Source of the DNA: Halorussus salinisoli
GTDB lineage: Archaea; Halobacteriota; Halobacteria; Halobacteriales; Haladaptataceae
Reading direction: 5' to 3'
NCBI GenBank assembly: GCA_005239435.1
Contig: SZNP01000009.1
Coordinates: forward strand, 94,591 to 158,590
Length of the DNA stretch: 64,000 nucleotides
Shown here: positions 8,581-16,823 of the stretch, piece after piece
How positions within the stretch are numbered: position 1 is the first letter of the stretch
How the letters are laid out: every line of letters starts with the position of its first letter
Notes under the pieces: model-generated
The model's input: only the letters and a program-made list of their open reading frames with translations
What the model was told of the DNA's origin: nothing
Database searches by the model: none
Position numbers and translations under genes: made by a program

Positions 8581-9180
8581 TTACACGTCCCGGCAGTCGG
8601 CGCAGATGAGTTGCCCGTTGACGTTCGTGAGTTCCCGACTCAACGTCCCACACGTCTCGCAGATACTCCGGTCGGAGTACTCGTATCGGTCCTCCCCGTC
8701 GTCGGCGATGACCTCGGCGGGGTCGCTACTCAACCGTTCGTCGCCCATCGGTTCGCCGCCGACCTCGTGTGGCGACCCTCCGCGGAACGACGGGACGCCG
8801 GGCGACGCCGACGCCGAAATCACGTCGCGTTCCGAGAGGAGACCGACGAGTTCCTCGTCGTTCGTGACGGACAGGCGGCGGATGTCCTCGCGGGACATCG
8901 TGGCCGCGGCGTCGGACAGTTCCCGGTCGGCGCTCACGGAGACGACGGGTTCGGACATCACCGCCGATACCTCGGTCTCGGCCGGGTCGCCCTCCTCGGC
9001 GACCAGCGCGAGAACGTCAGACTCGGTTACGATGCCGACCGGGTCGCTTCCCCGAAGGACGATAGCGCACCCCACTCCCTCTTCGTGCATGAGTCTGACC
9101 GCTCCGAGAACCGTATCGGATTCGCTAACGCCGACGTACTCCCGAGACATGACGTCCCGGACAGTCACTTCGCCTTCCAT
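8581..9180 (-). CDS. Two-CBS-domain protein with C-terminal zinc ribbon
   Basis: A 199-residue soluble protein. CBS 1 (residues about 6-60, VRDVMSREYVGVSESDTVLG ... GIVTESDVLALV) and CBS 2 (about 70-124, VSAVMSEPVVSVSADRELSD ... GLLSERDVIS) form a Bateman module that usually senses adenosine nucleotides. After an acidic linker the C-terminus has two CxxC pairs (CETC and CADC) spaced as a zinc ribbon. The combination is common in haloarchaea, but the regulated target is unknown. A TTTTAGATTG box about 25 bases upstream suggests a leaderless transcript. The gene stands alone between livH and the GTP cyclohydrolase gene. Confidence 0.88.
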   Translation of the reverse strand: MEGEVTVRDVMSREYVGVSESDTVLGAVRLMHEEGVGCAIVLRGSDPVGIVTESDVLALVAEEGDPAETEVSAVMSEPVVSVSADRELSDAAATMSREDIRRLSVTNDEELVGLLSERDVISASASPGVPSFRGGSPHEVGGEPMGDERLSSDPAEVIADDGEDRYEYSDRSICETCGTLSRELTNVNGQLICADCRDV

Positions 9181-9492
9181 GTGAGAACGATTGTCACTGG
9201 CAATCTAAAAGGTATCCCCGGCAGGTTTAAGCCCGCGACGAGCATACGTTAGTAGTTGTCGAGGGCAGACGGGTCGAATCGAAGGTCGGGTCGATGGCCG
9301 TGCTGTACTCACCGGCGAGAGAAGTAGCTGTCTTCACGTTTTTCTTCCTGTCCCTCAGGAATCTATACGGTCACTAAAGAAACACAGAGTCGTCTAGAGA
9401 AAATAAATACACCCTTCAAAGACAGCTAAGCCTACCTCCGAGACGAATCACCGAACGGCGGAAAGCGACGGAAACCGAGTCGACGAGCGCCG
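9181..9492. other. Intergenic stretch, 312 bases
   Basis: This lies between two minus-strand genes and holds the TATA-like box of the CBS gene at its left end. A T-rich patch (about 9338-9350, on the plus strand) and an A-rich patch near 9395-9415 are visible. I see no credible open frame, RNA gene or repeat. Confidence 0.5.
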
Positions 9493-10251
9493 TCAGTCGA
9501 TGACGACTCGGTCGCCGTCGTCGCGGCACTCTTCGAGCGCGTGCTTGGCCGCCATTCCAGCAGTTTGGGGATCCGCGGCCTGTCCGACGCCGACCTTCAG
9601 TTCGACTTCGACGGTGTCCCGAACGTGCCGGATGGCGTCCTCGTAGGCCGGTACGTCCAAGTCGGGGCAGACCGCGATGACGTTGTCCCCACCGACGAAA
9701 AAGGAGAGGGCGTCGTGGGCCCGGCGCATGTACTGCATGAGTTCGGCGTAGCCCTGCTCTATGTGGATGAACGAGTCGAAGGCGTTCATCTGGTCGGTGT
9801 ACTTCCCGGTGGCGTCGTTCACGTCGAAGTGCGCGATTTGCACGTCGTCGTCCGTGCGCTCGTCGGGGTCCAGCGTCCTGCCTCGGAGGATTTCGGTCCG
9901 GTCGGCCTCTTGGGCGCTCCCGGCGTCTTGGATGTGTTCGGTGCCGGCCGAGAGGGCCTCGACGGGACTCGGGTCTACGCCGACGCCTAAACTGACGGTC
10001 ACGGGGTAGCGGTTCGCCACCGACTCCTGAACGAGCGCGTGGTCGGCCTCGTCCATCCCGTTCGTCACCGCGATCATGTTGTCGAATCGGGTGAAGAAGA
10101 CGTACCCCTCGCGGTTGCCGACAAGTTGCGAGAGGTCGGCGTACAGGCGCGACTGGAGGGTCTGGAGGTCTACTTCCCGGCGCGGTTCGGGCGTCACGGT
10201 CCACGGTCCGTAGTTGTCGATCTGAATCAGCGTAATCTGCGCGTTCGTCAC
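9493..10251 (-). CDS. gch3: GTP cyclohydrolase III (GTP cyclohydrolase IIa)
   Basis: A 252-residue archaeal enzyme that opens GTP to a formamidopyrimidine nucleotide, the first step toward riboflavin and deazaflavin (F420) cofactors in archaea. The opening ITLIQIDNYGPWTVTPEPRR and the block YVFFTRFDNMIAVTNGM are characteristic. The protein has two related halves of palm-like fold, and the second contains FFVGGDNVIAVCPDL. The start codon is GTG; the next residues align with the usual family start. No other riboflavin gene is adjacent, so the gene appears monocistronic. Length and motifs are normal. Confidence 0.92.
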   Translation of the reverse strand: MTNAQITLIQIDNYGPWTVTPEPRREVDLQTLQSRLYADLSQLVGNREGYVFFTRFDNMIAVTNGMDEADHALVQESVANRYPVTVSLGVGVDPSPVEALSAGTEHIQDAGSAQEADRTEILRGRTLDPDERTDDDVQIAHFDVNDATGKYTDQMNAFDSFIHIEQGYAELMQYMRRAHDALSFFVGGDNVIAVCPDLDVPAYEDAIRHVRDTVEVELKVGVGQAADPQTAGMAAKHALEECRDDGDRVVID

Positions 10252-10841
10252 TGTTGTCAGGGGTTTCGGTTCGATGGTTAATAAGTCATCCTAATTCTGA
10301 TAGTGTTTCCAGAATTGGAGACGAAGATACGGAGTAGTCCGATAGCTACGGACGGAGTTGCAGAGAGTTCGTTTTCGACAACCCCGGCCTACGAGCGGAC
10401 ACCGGAAGACGGTCCTGCTCGCTTCGCCGCGCGGGCACGTGACTTCCGAGGTCACGTTCGCTCGCGGCGCTTCGCGCCGCATACCGCTCGCGTGACCGGC
10501 TTCTTTCGGTCCTCCCGGCGCGGTCCGGACGGCAAGCCTACGCGTCGCCGAACATCGGCAGTCGGACCGTTCGGAAAGCTTAACTATCGGCGGACCAGAC
10601 TCACGGGTGTGTTAGCCGCGGTCCACTCCACGGCGTCCGCCCGCGCTATGCGTAGTCTCGCGTAGCGTCGGGAGGACCTGCCCGGACCGTGGTACGGACG
10701 GTTTCTGCGGTGGCGAAACCCGACCGGCAGTTCGAATCGCCAGCCAGTCGTATCCCGATCGACGCGAAAACCGACGACTCGACACGATGCACGAACACGG
10801 AAATCGGCGGGTTTTACACCCGCGAAGGAGGATTGGATAGT
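10252..10841. other. 590-base intergenic region with GC-rich hairpins, upstream of metG
   Basis: No coding frame looks real here. Around 10395-10560 there are several short self-complementary GC-rich segments (for example GCGGCGCTTCGCGCCGC near 10468-10484) and the motif ACACCGGAAGACG at 10399-10411. That motif recurs in intergenic elements near 35.2 and 41.1 kb. The region separates the divergent gch3 and metG genes, so it should hold both promoters. It may include a decayed copy of the dispersed element. Confidence 0.45.
10825..10832 (+). promoter_or_regulatory. metG: Shine-Dalgarno site that fixes the metG start
   Basis: AAGGAGGA lies 9 bases before ATG 10842. Strong SD sites are uncommon among the genes of this window, so it helps to reject the longer in-frame start at 10689, whose extra 51 residues do not look like MetRS sequence. 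Confidence 0.7.
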
Positions 10842-13010
10842 ATGAGCCACGACGACTTCCCCACGGAGAAGCCAGCGGTGGTGACGTGTGGACTGCCGTA
10901 CGCGAACGGCGACCTCCACATCGGTCACCTCCGGACGTACATCAGCGGTGACGCCTACGCCCGGGCGCTAGAGAAACTGGGCCAGCAGACCGCGTTCGTC
11001 TCCGGGTCGGACATGCACGGGACGCCCGTCGCCGTCAACGCGGCGAAGAAGGGCGTCTCACCCGAGGAGTTCGCGCTGGAACACCACGAGAAGTACGCGG
11101 CGACCTTCCCGAAGTTCAACGTCGAGTTCGACAACTACAGTCACACTCACGACGAGACCAACACCGAACTCACCCAGGCGTTCGTCCGGTCGTGGGTCGA
11201 GAACGACCACGTCTTCGAGAAGGAGATTCAGGTCGCGTGGGACCCCGAGACCGACCAGCCACTCCCCGACCGTTACGTCGAGGGCACCTGCCCGTACTGC
11301 GGCGCGAAGGCCCGCGGCGACGAGTGCGACGAGGGGTGCCAGCGCCACCTCGAACCCGGCGAAATCGAGGACCCGCACTCGACGCTGACCGGCAACCCCG
11401 CCGAGTACCGCACCCGCGAGCACAAGTTCCTGCGCCTCTCGGACTTCCAGGAGTACCTCGCGGGGTTCATCGACCGACTCGAAGGGACCTCCAACGCCCG
11501 CAACCAGCCCCGCGAGTGGATCGAGGGCGAACTTCAGGACCTCTGTATCACCCGCGACATGGACTGGGGAATCGACTACCCCGGCGACGGTGACGAGTCG
11601 GGCGACGGCGAGGACGGAGGGACGACCGAGGAAGACCTCGTCCTCTACGTCTGGGTGGACGCCCCCATCGAGTACGTCTCCTCGACCAAGCAGTACACCG
11701 AGCGCGTCGGCGCGGACACCTTCGACTGGGAGGAAGTCTGGAAGGAGGGCGCGCCCGAGGCGGGTGCCGACGGCGAGACCGACGCCGAGACGTGGGACGC
11801 GAGCGACACGGGCGAAATCGTCCACGTCATCGGCCGGGACATCATCCAGCACCACACAGTCTTCTGGCCCTCGATGCTCCGCGGAGCGGGCTACAACGAA
11901 CCGCGGGCGGTCATGGCCAGCGGCTTCGTCAACCTCGACGGCCAGGCCTTCTCGACCAGTCGCAACCGTGCGGTCTGGGCCGACGACTACCTCGACGAAG
12001 GGTTCGACCCCGACCTGGTCCGGTACTACCTCACCACGACCGGCGGCTTCCAGCAGGACGTGGACTTCTCGTGGGAGAAGTTCCAGGAGCGAGTGAACGG
12101 CGAGTTGGTCGGCACGCTCGGCAACTTCGCCTACCGGAGCCTCCTGTTCGCGGCCCGCAACTACGACGGCGCGCCCGAAGCCGACACCTCCGACGAGGTG
12201 GCCGGGCGCATCGAAGAAGCCGTCGCGAACTTCGAGGCCGCGGTCAACGACTACTCGCTCAAGAAGGCGGGCGAGGCCGCCGTCGCGCTGGCCGGGTTCG
12301 GCAACGAGTACATCCAGCGCAACGAACCGTGGAACCTCACGGGCGACGACCCCGAGCGCGCCGAACAGGTCATCTACGACTGCGTGCAGGTCGCCAAGGC
12401 CGTCGCGGTGCTCTCGGCCCCCATCCTGCCCGGCAAGGCCCAGCGACTCTGGGAGCAGTTGGGCGAATCGGGGTCGGTCCACGACGCCGACCTCGACGCC
12501 TGCCTCGAATCGCCGCCGGGCGAGTTCGGCGAACCCGACGAACTGTTCGAGAAGATCGAAGACGAACGCGTCGAAGAACTCGACGAGAAGTTGCAGGAGC
12601 GAATCGAAGCGGCTACGGAAGACGCCGACGAAGACGACGAGAGTGAGGAGGGAGAAACCGTGAGCGAACAAGACCTCGAACCCCTGAACGACGACCGCAT
12701 CGGCTTCGAAGAGTTCCAGGACCTCGACCTTCGCGTCGGCGAAATCGAAGTCGCCGAACCCATCGAGGGCGCAGACGACCTCGCGCGCCTCGAAGTGGAC
12801 ATCGGCGTCGAGACCCGCCAAATCGTCGCGGGCATCAAGCAACTCCACGACCTCGACCAACTCCCGGGCACGAAGGTCGTCGTCGTGGCGAATCTGGAGC
12901 AGGCCGAACTGTTCGGCGTCGAGAGCAACGGCATGGTTCTCGCGGCGGGCGAGAACGCCGACCTCCTGACGACCCACGAGGATAGCGTTCCCGGCACGAA
13001 GGTTCGGTAA
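10842..13010 (+). CDS. metG: Methionyl-tRNA synthetase with C-terminal tRNA-binding domain
   Basis: A 722-residue class I aminoacyl-tRNA synthetase that charges tRNA-Met. The HIGH-type motif (GDLHIGHLRTYISGD, near residue 28), the zinc knuckle (CPYCGAKARGDEC) and a KMSKS counterpart (AFSTSRN) are visible, followed by the anticodon-binding helical domain. A very acidic linker (about 585-610) joins an EMAP/Trbp111-type OB domain (FEEFQDLDLRVGEIEVAEPI) at the C-terminus, which dimerises or binds tRNA. An acidic insertion near residues 246-262 (GDGDESGDGEDGGTTEED) is a halophile-type loop. It is full length, with an SD site just upstream. Confidence 0.96.
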   Translation: MSHDDFPTEKPAVVTCGLPYANGDLHIGHLRTYISGDAYARALEKLGQQTAFVSGSDMHGTPVAVNAAKKGVSPEEFALEHHEKYAATFPKFNVEFDNYSHTHDETNTELTQAFVRSWVENDHVFEKEIQVAWDPETDQPLPDRYVEGTCPYCGAKARGDECDEGCQRHLEPGEIEDPHSTLTGNPAEYRTREHKFLRLSDFQEYLAGFIDRLEGTSNARNQPREWIEGELQDLCITRDMDWGIDYPGDGDESGDGEDGGTTEEDLVLYVWVDAPIEYVSSTKQYTERVGADTFDWEEVWKEGAPEAGADGETDAETWDASDTGEIVHVIGRDIIQHHTVFWPSMLRGAGYNEPRAVMASGFVNLDGQAFSTSRNRAVWADDYLDEGFDPDLVRYYLTTTGGFQQDVDFSWEKFQERVNGELVGTLGNFAYRSLLFAARNYDGAPEADTSDEVAGRIEEAVANFEAAVNDYSLKKAGEAAVALAGFGNEYIQRNEPWNLTGDDPERAEQVIYDCVQVAKAVAVLSAPILPGKAQRLWEQLGESGSVHDADLDACLESPPGEFGEPDELFEKIEDERVEELDEKLQERIEAATEDADEDDESEEGETVSEQDLEPLNDDRIGFEEFQDLDLRVGEIEVAEPIEGADDLARLEVDIGVETRQIVAGIKQLHDLDQLPGTKVVVVANLEQAELFGVESNGMVLAAGENADLLTTHEDSVPGTKVR

Positions 13011-13371
13011 CTTCCCGGCACGGAGGTTCGGTTAGTAGCCTTCCACCATTTCTATCGGCTTGGACGCGACCGCTTCGAGTCTTGGAGAGCTATCCACCTG
13101 CTCGGGCTTACCGAGTAGTTCGGAATCCGAGCAGCCCGATAATCGAACGGTCCGACAACCCCGGCGGCCGCGACTGGCGGTCGATAATAGCCGAACCCTA
13201 CAGAAACAGCGCCGGAACAGCGGAACCGAGCGTAATTCCCTCCAGAGGTGACCGTTCAGTCACGTTCAGCCACTCGAACCTGTGTTGTGGATATAATCGT
13301 CCAAATATCTCGCGCTCTAAGAAACGGATTACCCAAGACTTATCCATATAACGTGCGTCCGTACAATTGCA
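13011..13371. other. Intergenic stretch, 361 bases
   Basis: Downstream of metG and upstream of the cold-shock gene. The right end holds the promoter of the cold-shock gene. The short overlapping frames here show no haloarchaeal codon bias or recognisable protein. I see no RNA gene or repeat. Confidence 0.5.
13345..13351 (+). promoter_or_regulatory. cspA: TATA-like box of the cold-shock gene
   Basis: CATATAA centred about 24 bases before ATG 13372 fits a leaderless haloarchaeal transcript. A/T-rich sequence in an otherwise GC-rich region supports it. Confidence 0.55.
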
Positions 13372-13566
13372 ATGGCAGAAGGCAACGTTGATTTCTTCAA
13401 CGACACAGGCGGCTACGGTTTCATCTCGACGGACGACGCGGACGACGACGTGTTCTTCCACATGGAAGACATCGGCGGCCCGGACCTCGAAGAGGGAACT
13501 GACGTAGAGTTTGACATCGAACAGGCCGACAAGGGCCCCCGCGCGACGAATCTGACGCGACTTTAA
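13372..13566 (+). CDS. cspA: Cold-shock domain protein, CspA family
   Basis: A 64-residue OB-fold single-stranded nucleic-acid-binding protein, likely an RNA chaperone. The RNP1-type segment is GGYGFIS and the RNP2-type segment is DVFFHMED, both in canonical positions. The start MAEGNVDFFNDTGGYGF matches the usual haloarchaeal form, in which the first strand is acidic. The gene is monocistronic with its own TATA box and a hairpin plus T-run after the stop codon. Confidence 0.95.
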   Translation: MAEGNVDFFNDTGGYGFISTDDADDDVFFHMEDIGGPDLEEGTDVEFDIEQADKGPRATNLTRL

Positions 13567-13580
13567 ATCTCGCTTTCAGG

Positions 13581-13609
13581 CCGCCTGACGGCGGACGAAC
13601 GCGCTTTTT
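13581..13609 (+). terminator. cspA: Hairpin plus T-run after cspA
   Basis: CCGCC (13581-13585) pairs with GGCGG (13590-13594) around a four-base loop, and five T residues follow at 13605-13609. This is 15-43 bases after the cspA stop codon. Confidence 0.5.
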
Positions 13610-13727
13610 CAGTACGACTATTTCGACGAGCGATAGCGACTTCTCGCGCTTCAGCGACGGTTTCGAAGAGCGCACGGGAAATCGAATTTCGAGGGATTCA
13701 AACCACAGTCTGCCCTCCACCACACCA

Positions 13728-14558
13728 ATGACCATCCCGTCGTTCGTCGTCGGTATCGCGGGGGGCACCGGGGCCGGGAAGACGACGGTCGCCCGCGAAA
13801 TTACAGAGGAAGTCGAGGACGCCGTGACGCGCATTCCGATGGACAACTACTACAAGGACCTCAGCCACATGGAGTTCGAGGAGCGCGCGGAGGTCAACTA
13901 CGACCATCCCTCGGCGTTCGAGTGGGACCTGCTCCGTAAACACGTAGACGCCTTGCTGTCGGGCCAGACCATCGAGATGCCCCAGTACGACTTCTCCATC
14001 CACAACCGGAAGGACGAGACCGTCACGGTCGAACCGACCGACGTCGTCGTGTTGGAGGGAATCTTCGCGCTCTACGACGAGGACGTGAACGAGATGCTCG
14101 ACATCCGGGTGTACGTCGAGACCGACGCCGACGTGCGCATCCTCCGGCGCATCGAGCGCGACGTGGTCGAGCGCGGCCGCGACCTCGAGGGTGTCATCGA
14201 CCAGTACCTCTCGACGGTCAAGCCCATGCACGAGCAGTTCGTCGCGCCCACCAAGAAGCGCGCTGACCTCATCATCCCCGAGGGCGCGAACGCCGTCGCG
14301 GTCAATCTACTGGAAGAGAAAGTCCGCGCCGAGACGTACACCGACTCGGGGTCGGCGTGGACCCTCGGCGACGAGGGCGTCGAGCGCGAGGGGTCCGAAG
14401 GTCTCGCCGTCACCGGCCCCGGCGCGGTCAACGCGGGGCGGGCGAGTCCGGACGACAAAGCCGGCCCGGACGCCGAATCACGAAACGCCGAACTACGAGG
14501 CGACGCAGAAACGCGGAGCGACTCGGACGAGCGGTGGAAAGACGACAGCGCAAAATAG
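13728..14558 (+). CDS. udk: Uridine kinase with acidic C-terminal extension
   Basis: A 276-residue P-loop kinase phosphorylating uridine/cytidine in pyrimidine salvage. Walker A is GGTGAGKTTV near residue 10; DNYYKDLSHMEFEERAEVNYDHPSAF and the lid block RILRRIERDVVERGRDLEGVIDQY are diagnostic. The catalytic core ends near residue 205. About 70 residues follow, ending in a low-complexity tail rich in Asp, Glu and Ala, unlike the roughly 210-residue bacterial enzyme. The next gene is convergent, 13 bases away. Confidence 0.93.
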   Translation: MTIPSFVVGIAGGTGAGKTTVAREITEEVEDAVTRIPMDNYYKDLSHMEFEERAEVNYDHPSAFEWDLLRKHVDALLSGQTIEMPQYDFSIHNRKDETVTVEPTDVVVLEGIFALYDEDVNEMLDIRVYVETDADVRILRRIERDVVERGRDLEGVIDQYLSTVKPMHEQFVAPTKKRADLIIPEGANAVAVNLLEEKVRAETYTDSGSAWTLGDEGVEREGSEGLAVTGPGAVNAGRASPDDKAGPDAESRNAELRGDAETRSDSDERWKDDSAK

Positions 14559-14571
14559 CCCGGCGACGGAT

Positions 14572-14892
14572 TCAGGCGCTCTTCTTCGCGGGGTTTTCGC
14601 CCTGCGGATGGTAGTCCCAGAAGCCGCCGCGCCGCATGCCCGCACCCACGGCCTTGTGGAAATCGACCATGGTCTCGAACTCCGTACCTTCGACGTGTTC
14701 GAAGATGTCGGCGACGCTGACGACCCGCTTGTGATTGATGCGAATCGGTTCGTCGGCGTGTTCTTCGGCGAACTCCTGCTTCGAGATCGGGAAGTCCTCC
14801 TCCTCGTCGATTTTCTTGGCGATAATCGCCATGCCGTACTTGCGTCCGCCTTCGCTACCTTCCTCGCCGTCGGGGTCGTGCGGCCAGTCCAT
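14572..14892 (-). CDS. DUF5785 family protein
   Basis: A 106-residue acidic protein, MDWPHDPDGEEGSEG followed by GGRKYGMAIIAKKIDEEEDF and ending GFWDYHPQGENPAKKSA. The pattern is that of the small haloarchaea-restricted family DUF5785, whose function is unknown. ATG 14892 is preferred over upstream in-frame starts because the extra residues are Arg/Thr-rich non-coding-like sequence. It is convergent with udk and separated from mct by about 130 bases. Confidence 0.8.
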   Translation of the reverse strand: MDWPHDPDGEEGSEGGRKYGMAIIAKKIDEEEDFPISKQEFAEEHADEPIRINHKRVVSVADIFEHVEGTEFETMVDFHKAVGAGMRRGGFWDYHPQGENPAKKSA

Positions 14893-15022
14893 ACCCGAAA
14901 CGTGGAGCGGCCCGCAAAAAGAGTTTATCGTTCGTCGGAGTGACGGAACGTCCGGGAGGACGACTAATTCGAAAGTCCACCCAGACGCCAGTCGAGTTAC
15001 CGAGCGTTTGCCAGTAGTCGAG

Positions 15023-16216
15023 TCAGTCGTCGGCGTCCGCGGGTTCGGCCTCGTCGGTGTTCGCTTGGGTCGCCTCGTCACCGAGCAGTTCCTCGCGGTG
15101 TTCGTCCAGTAGCGGCGCGCGCTCGCCCGGGTTCGAGGGCGTCTCGCTCAGTTTGATGGGCGACCCGGCGATGGTCACGTCCTCGTCGGCCCCCGGTTGT
15201 TCGACTTCGACCAGCATGTCCCGGCGGTGGACGTGGTCGTCCTCGAACACGTCGGCCACGTCCTGCACGGGCGCGCTGGGGACCGACCCTTCGAGGCGGT
15301 CACAGATTTCGTCGGCGGGGAGGGACGCGGTCCAGTCGGCGATTTCCCCTCGGAGCGACTCGCGGTGTTCGAGTCGGTCGGCGGTCTCGGGGTACTCCGC
15401 CGCGAGGTCCGGACGGTCCATGACCTCGCAGAGCGCCCGCCAGTGGTTGTCGCCGAACGCGGCCACGACGACGTAGCCGTCGGCGGCCTCGAAGGCGTTG
15501 TAGGGGAACAGCGTCGGGTGGGCGTTGCCCCGGCGCGTCGGGACCTCTCCGGTGTAGGAGTGCTGGTAGACGGTTCGCTCGCACATCGAAATCATGGCGT
15601 CGTACATCGCGGTATCGACGTACTGGCCCTCGCCGGTCTTCTCGCGGTGGTGGAGCGCCGCGAGGATGCCCACCGCGTTCAGCGTCGCGGTGAACAGGTC
15701 GCCGATACCCGGCCCCACCTTGGTCGGCGGGCCGTCATCCTGTCCGGTAATCTCCATTACGCCGCCGAGGGCCTGAGCGATGAGGTCGAACGACGGCTGG
15801 CCCTGCCGGTCGGTCTCGCCCGTGCGCGGGTCGCCGAACCCCCGGATGGAGGCGTAGACGAGTTCGGGGTTGCGCTCGCGCAGGGTCTCGTATTCGAGGT
15901 CGAACTTCTCCATCGTGCCTGCCCGGAAGTTCTCGACCACTACGTCGGCCTCCTCGACGAGGTCGAGGAAGTCCACGCGGTCGTCCTCGTCCGCGAGGTC
16001 CATTTCGAGGCTCCGCTTGCCGCGGTTGACGCTCTGGAAGTAGCCGCCGTAGGCGTCGTCGTCTCCGACGAACGGCGGGTTCGGGCGGATGAGGTCCCCG
16101 CCGGGACGTTCGATTTTCACTACGTCGGCTCCGAGGTCCGAGAGGAGCATGGTGCAGTACGGTCCCGCGAGAACCTGCGTCAGGTCGAGTACGCGCACGT
16201 CGTCCAGCGCTGGCAT
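15023..16216 (-). CDS. mct: Succinyl-CoA:mesaconate CoA-transferase (class III CoA-transferase)
   Basis: A 397-residue CaiB/BaiF family enzyme. The opening DVRVLDLTQVLAGPYCTMLL and block DVVKIERPGGD are typical, and Asp173 in GIGDL matches the catalytic Asp of formyl-CoA transferase. By context it moves CoA from succinyl-CoA to mesaconate in the methylaspartate cycle: it diverges from mamA across a 150-base promoter region and the rest of the pathway follows. The last 20 residues are an acidic tail. Without this context only a generic class III transferase could be called. Confidence 0.88.
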   Translation of the reverse strand: MPALDDVRVLDLTQVLAGPYCTMLLSDLGADVVKIERPGGDLIRPNPPFVGDDDAYGGYFQSVNRGKRSLEMDLADEDDRVDFLDLVEEADVVVENFRAGTMEKFDLEYETLRERNPELVYASIRGFGDPRTGETDRQGQPSFDLIAQALGGVMEITGQDDGPPTKVGPGIGDLFTATLNAVGILAALHHREKTGEGQYVDTAMYDAMISMCERTVYQHSYTGEVPTRRGNAHPTLFPYNAFEAADGYVVVAAFGDNHWRALCEVMDRPDLAAEYPETADRLEHRESLRGEIADWTASLPADEICDRLEGSVPSAPVQDVADVFEDDHVHRRDMLVEVEQPGADEDVTIAGSPIKLSETPSNPGERAPLLDEHREELLGDEATQANTDEAEPADADD

Positions 16217-16320
16217 CGTTTCGCCGGTCGCCCACCCGCACCAAAAATCTTCCCAATAAATAATGTGGTTTGTGTGGAAGGGACACGTACACCCTCAAAT
16301 GACCTTAAAGGGATTTAACC

Positions 16321-16352
16321 ATGAACAATGATTATCTTTAAGTATTGTTCAT
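16321..16352. promoter_or_regulatory. mamA: Inverted repeat bracketing the mamA TATA region (operator candidate)
   Basis: ATGAACAAT (16321-16329) and ATTGTTCAT (16344-16352) form a perfect 9-bp inverted repeat with a 14-base spacer. The spacer contains the A/T-rich TATA-like segment (about 16331-16343), which sits about 27 bases before the mamA ATG at 16367. A factor bound here would block or position TFB/TBP. The divergent mct promoter (ATTATTTATTG on the minus strand, about 16252-16263) lies about 60 bases away. Confidence 0.55.
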
Positions 16353-16366
16353 TGGATTTCTACTCG

Positions 16367-16807
16367 ATGTCTGCTACAGTCATCCTCGGCGTCATCGGGT
16401 CCGACGCACACGCCGTCGGCATTACGATACTCGAACAGGCGCTCTCGGCGGCGGGCTTCGAGGTCGTCAACCTCGGGGTCCAGTCCAGCCAGCAGGAGTT
16501 CATCGACGCGACCGAAGCACACGAGGGTGACGCGGTACTCGTCTCCTCCCTGTACGGCCACGCCGAACAGGACTGCCGCGGCTTCCACGAGGCAATCGAA
16601 GACGCGGGTCTCGACCCCGTCACCTACATCGGCGGCAACCTCGCGGTCGGTCAGGACGAGTTCGACCGGACCAGAGACCGCTTCCGGGAGATGGGTTTCG
16701 ACCGCGTGTTCGACTCCGAAACCGAGCCGACGGAAGCCATCGCCGCCCTCAAAGCGGACACGAACGTCGCCGAATCCGAAGCCGAACGAGCGAGGCTCAC
16801 GAGCTGA
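16367..16807 (+). CDS. mamA: Glutamate mutase sigma (cobalamin-binding) subunit
   Basis: A 146-residue B12-binding subunit of glutamate mutase, which with MamB isomerises L-glutamate to threo-3-methylaspartate. The cobalamin motif DxHxxG appears as SDAHAVG (Asp13, His15), followed by SSLYGH and the GG of YIGGNLAVG, all expected for base-off/His-on binding. I chose ATG 16367 rather than 16328 because the family starts at this point and the spacing to the TATA-like segment fits a leaderless transcript. It is first gene of the mamA-mamB-mal-mch-citE1 run. The C-terminal 15 residues are an acidic tail. Confidence 0.95.
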   Translation: MSATVILGVIGSDAHAVGITILEQALSAAGFEVVNLGVQSSQQEFIDATEAHEGDAVLVSSLYGHAEQDCRGFHEAIEDAGLDPVTYIGGNLAVGQDEFDRTRDRFREMGFDRVFDSETEPTEAIAALKADTNVAESEAERARLTS

Positions 16808-16823
16808 GTTGGCTATTTTCACT

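Noticed and set aside
10303..10665. A 120-codon plus-strand frame in the metG upstream region
   Set aside because: The translation is Arg/Ser/Thr-rich without haloarchaeal acidity or any known domain, and the DNA is dominated by hairpins and repeat motifs.
13082..13351. An 89-codon frame between metG and cspA
   Set aside because: No domain, composition unlike the acidic proteome, and it overlaps the cspA promoter.
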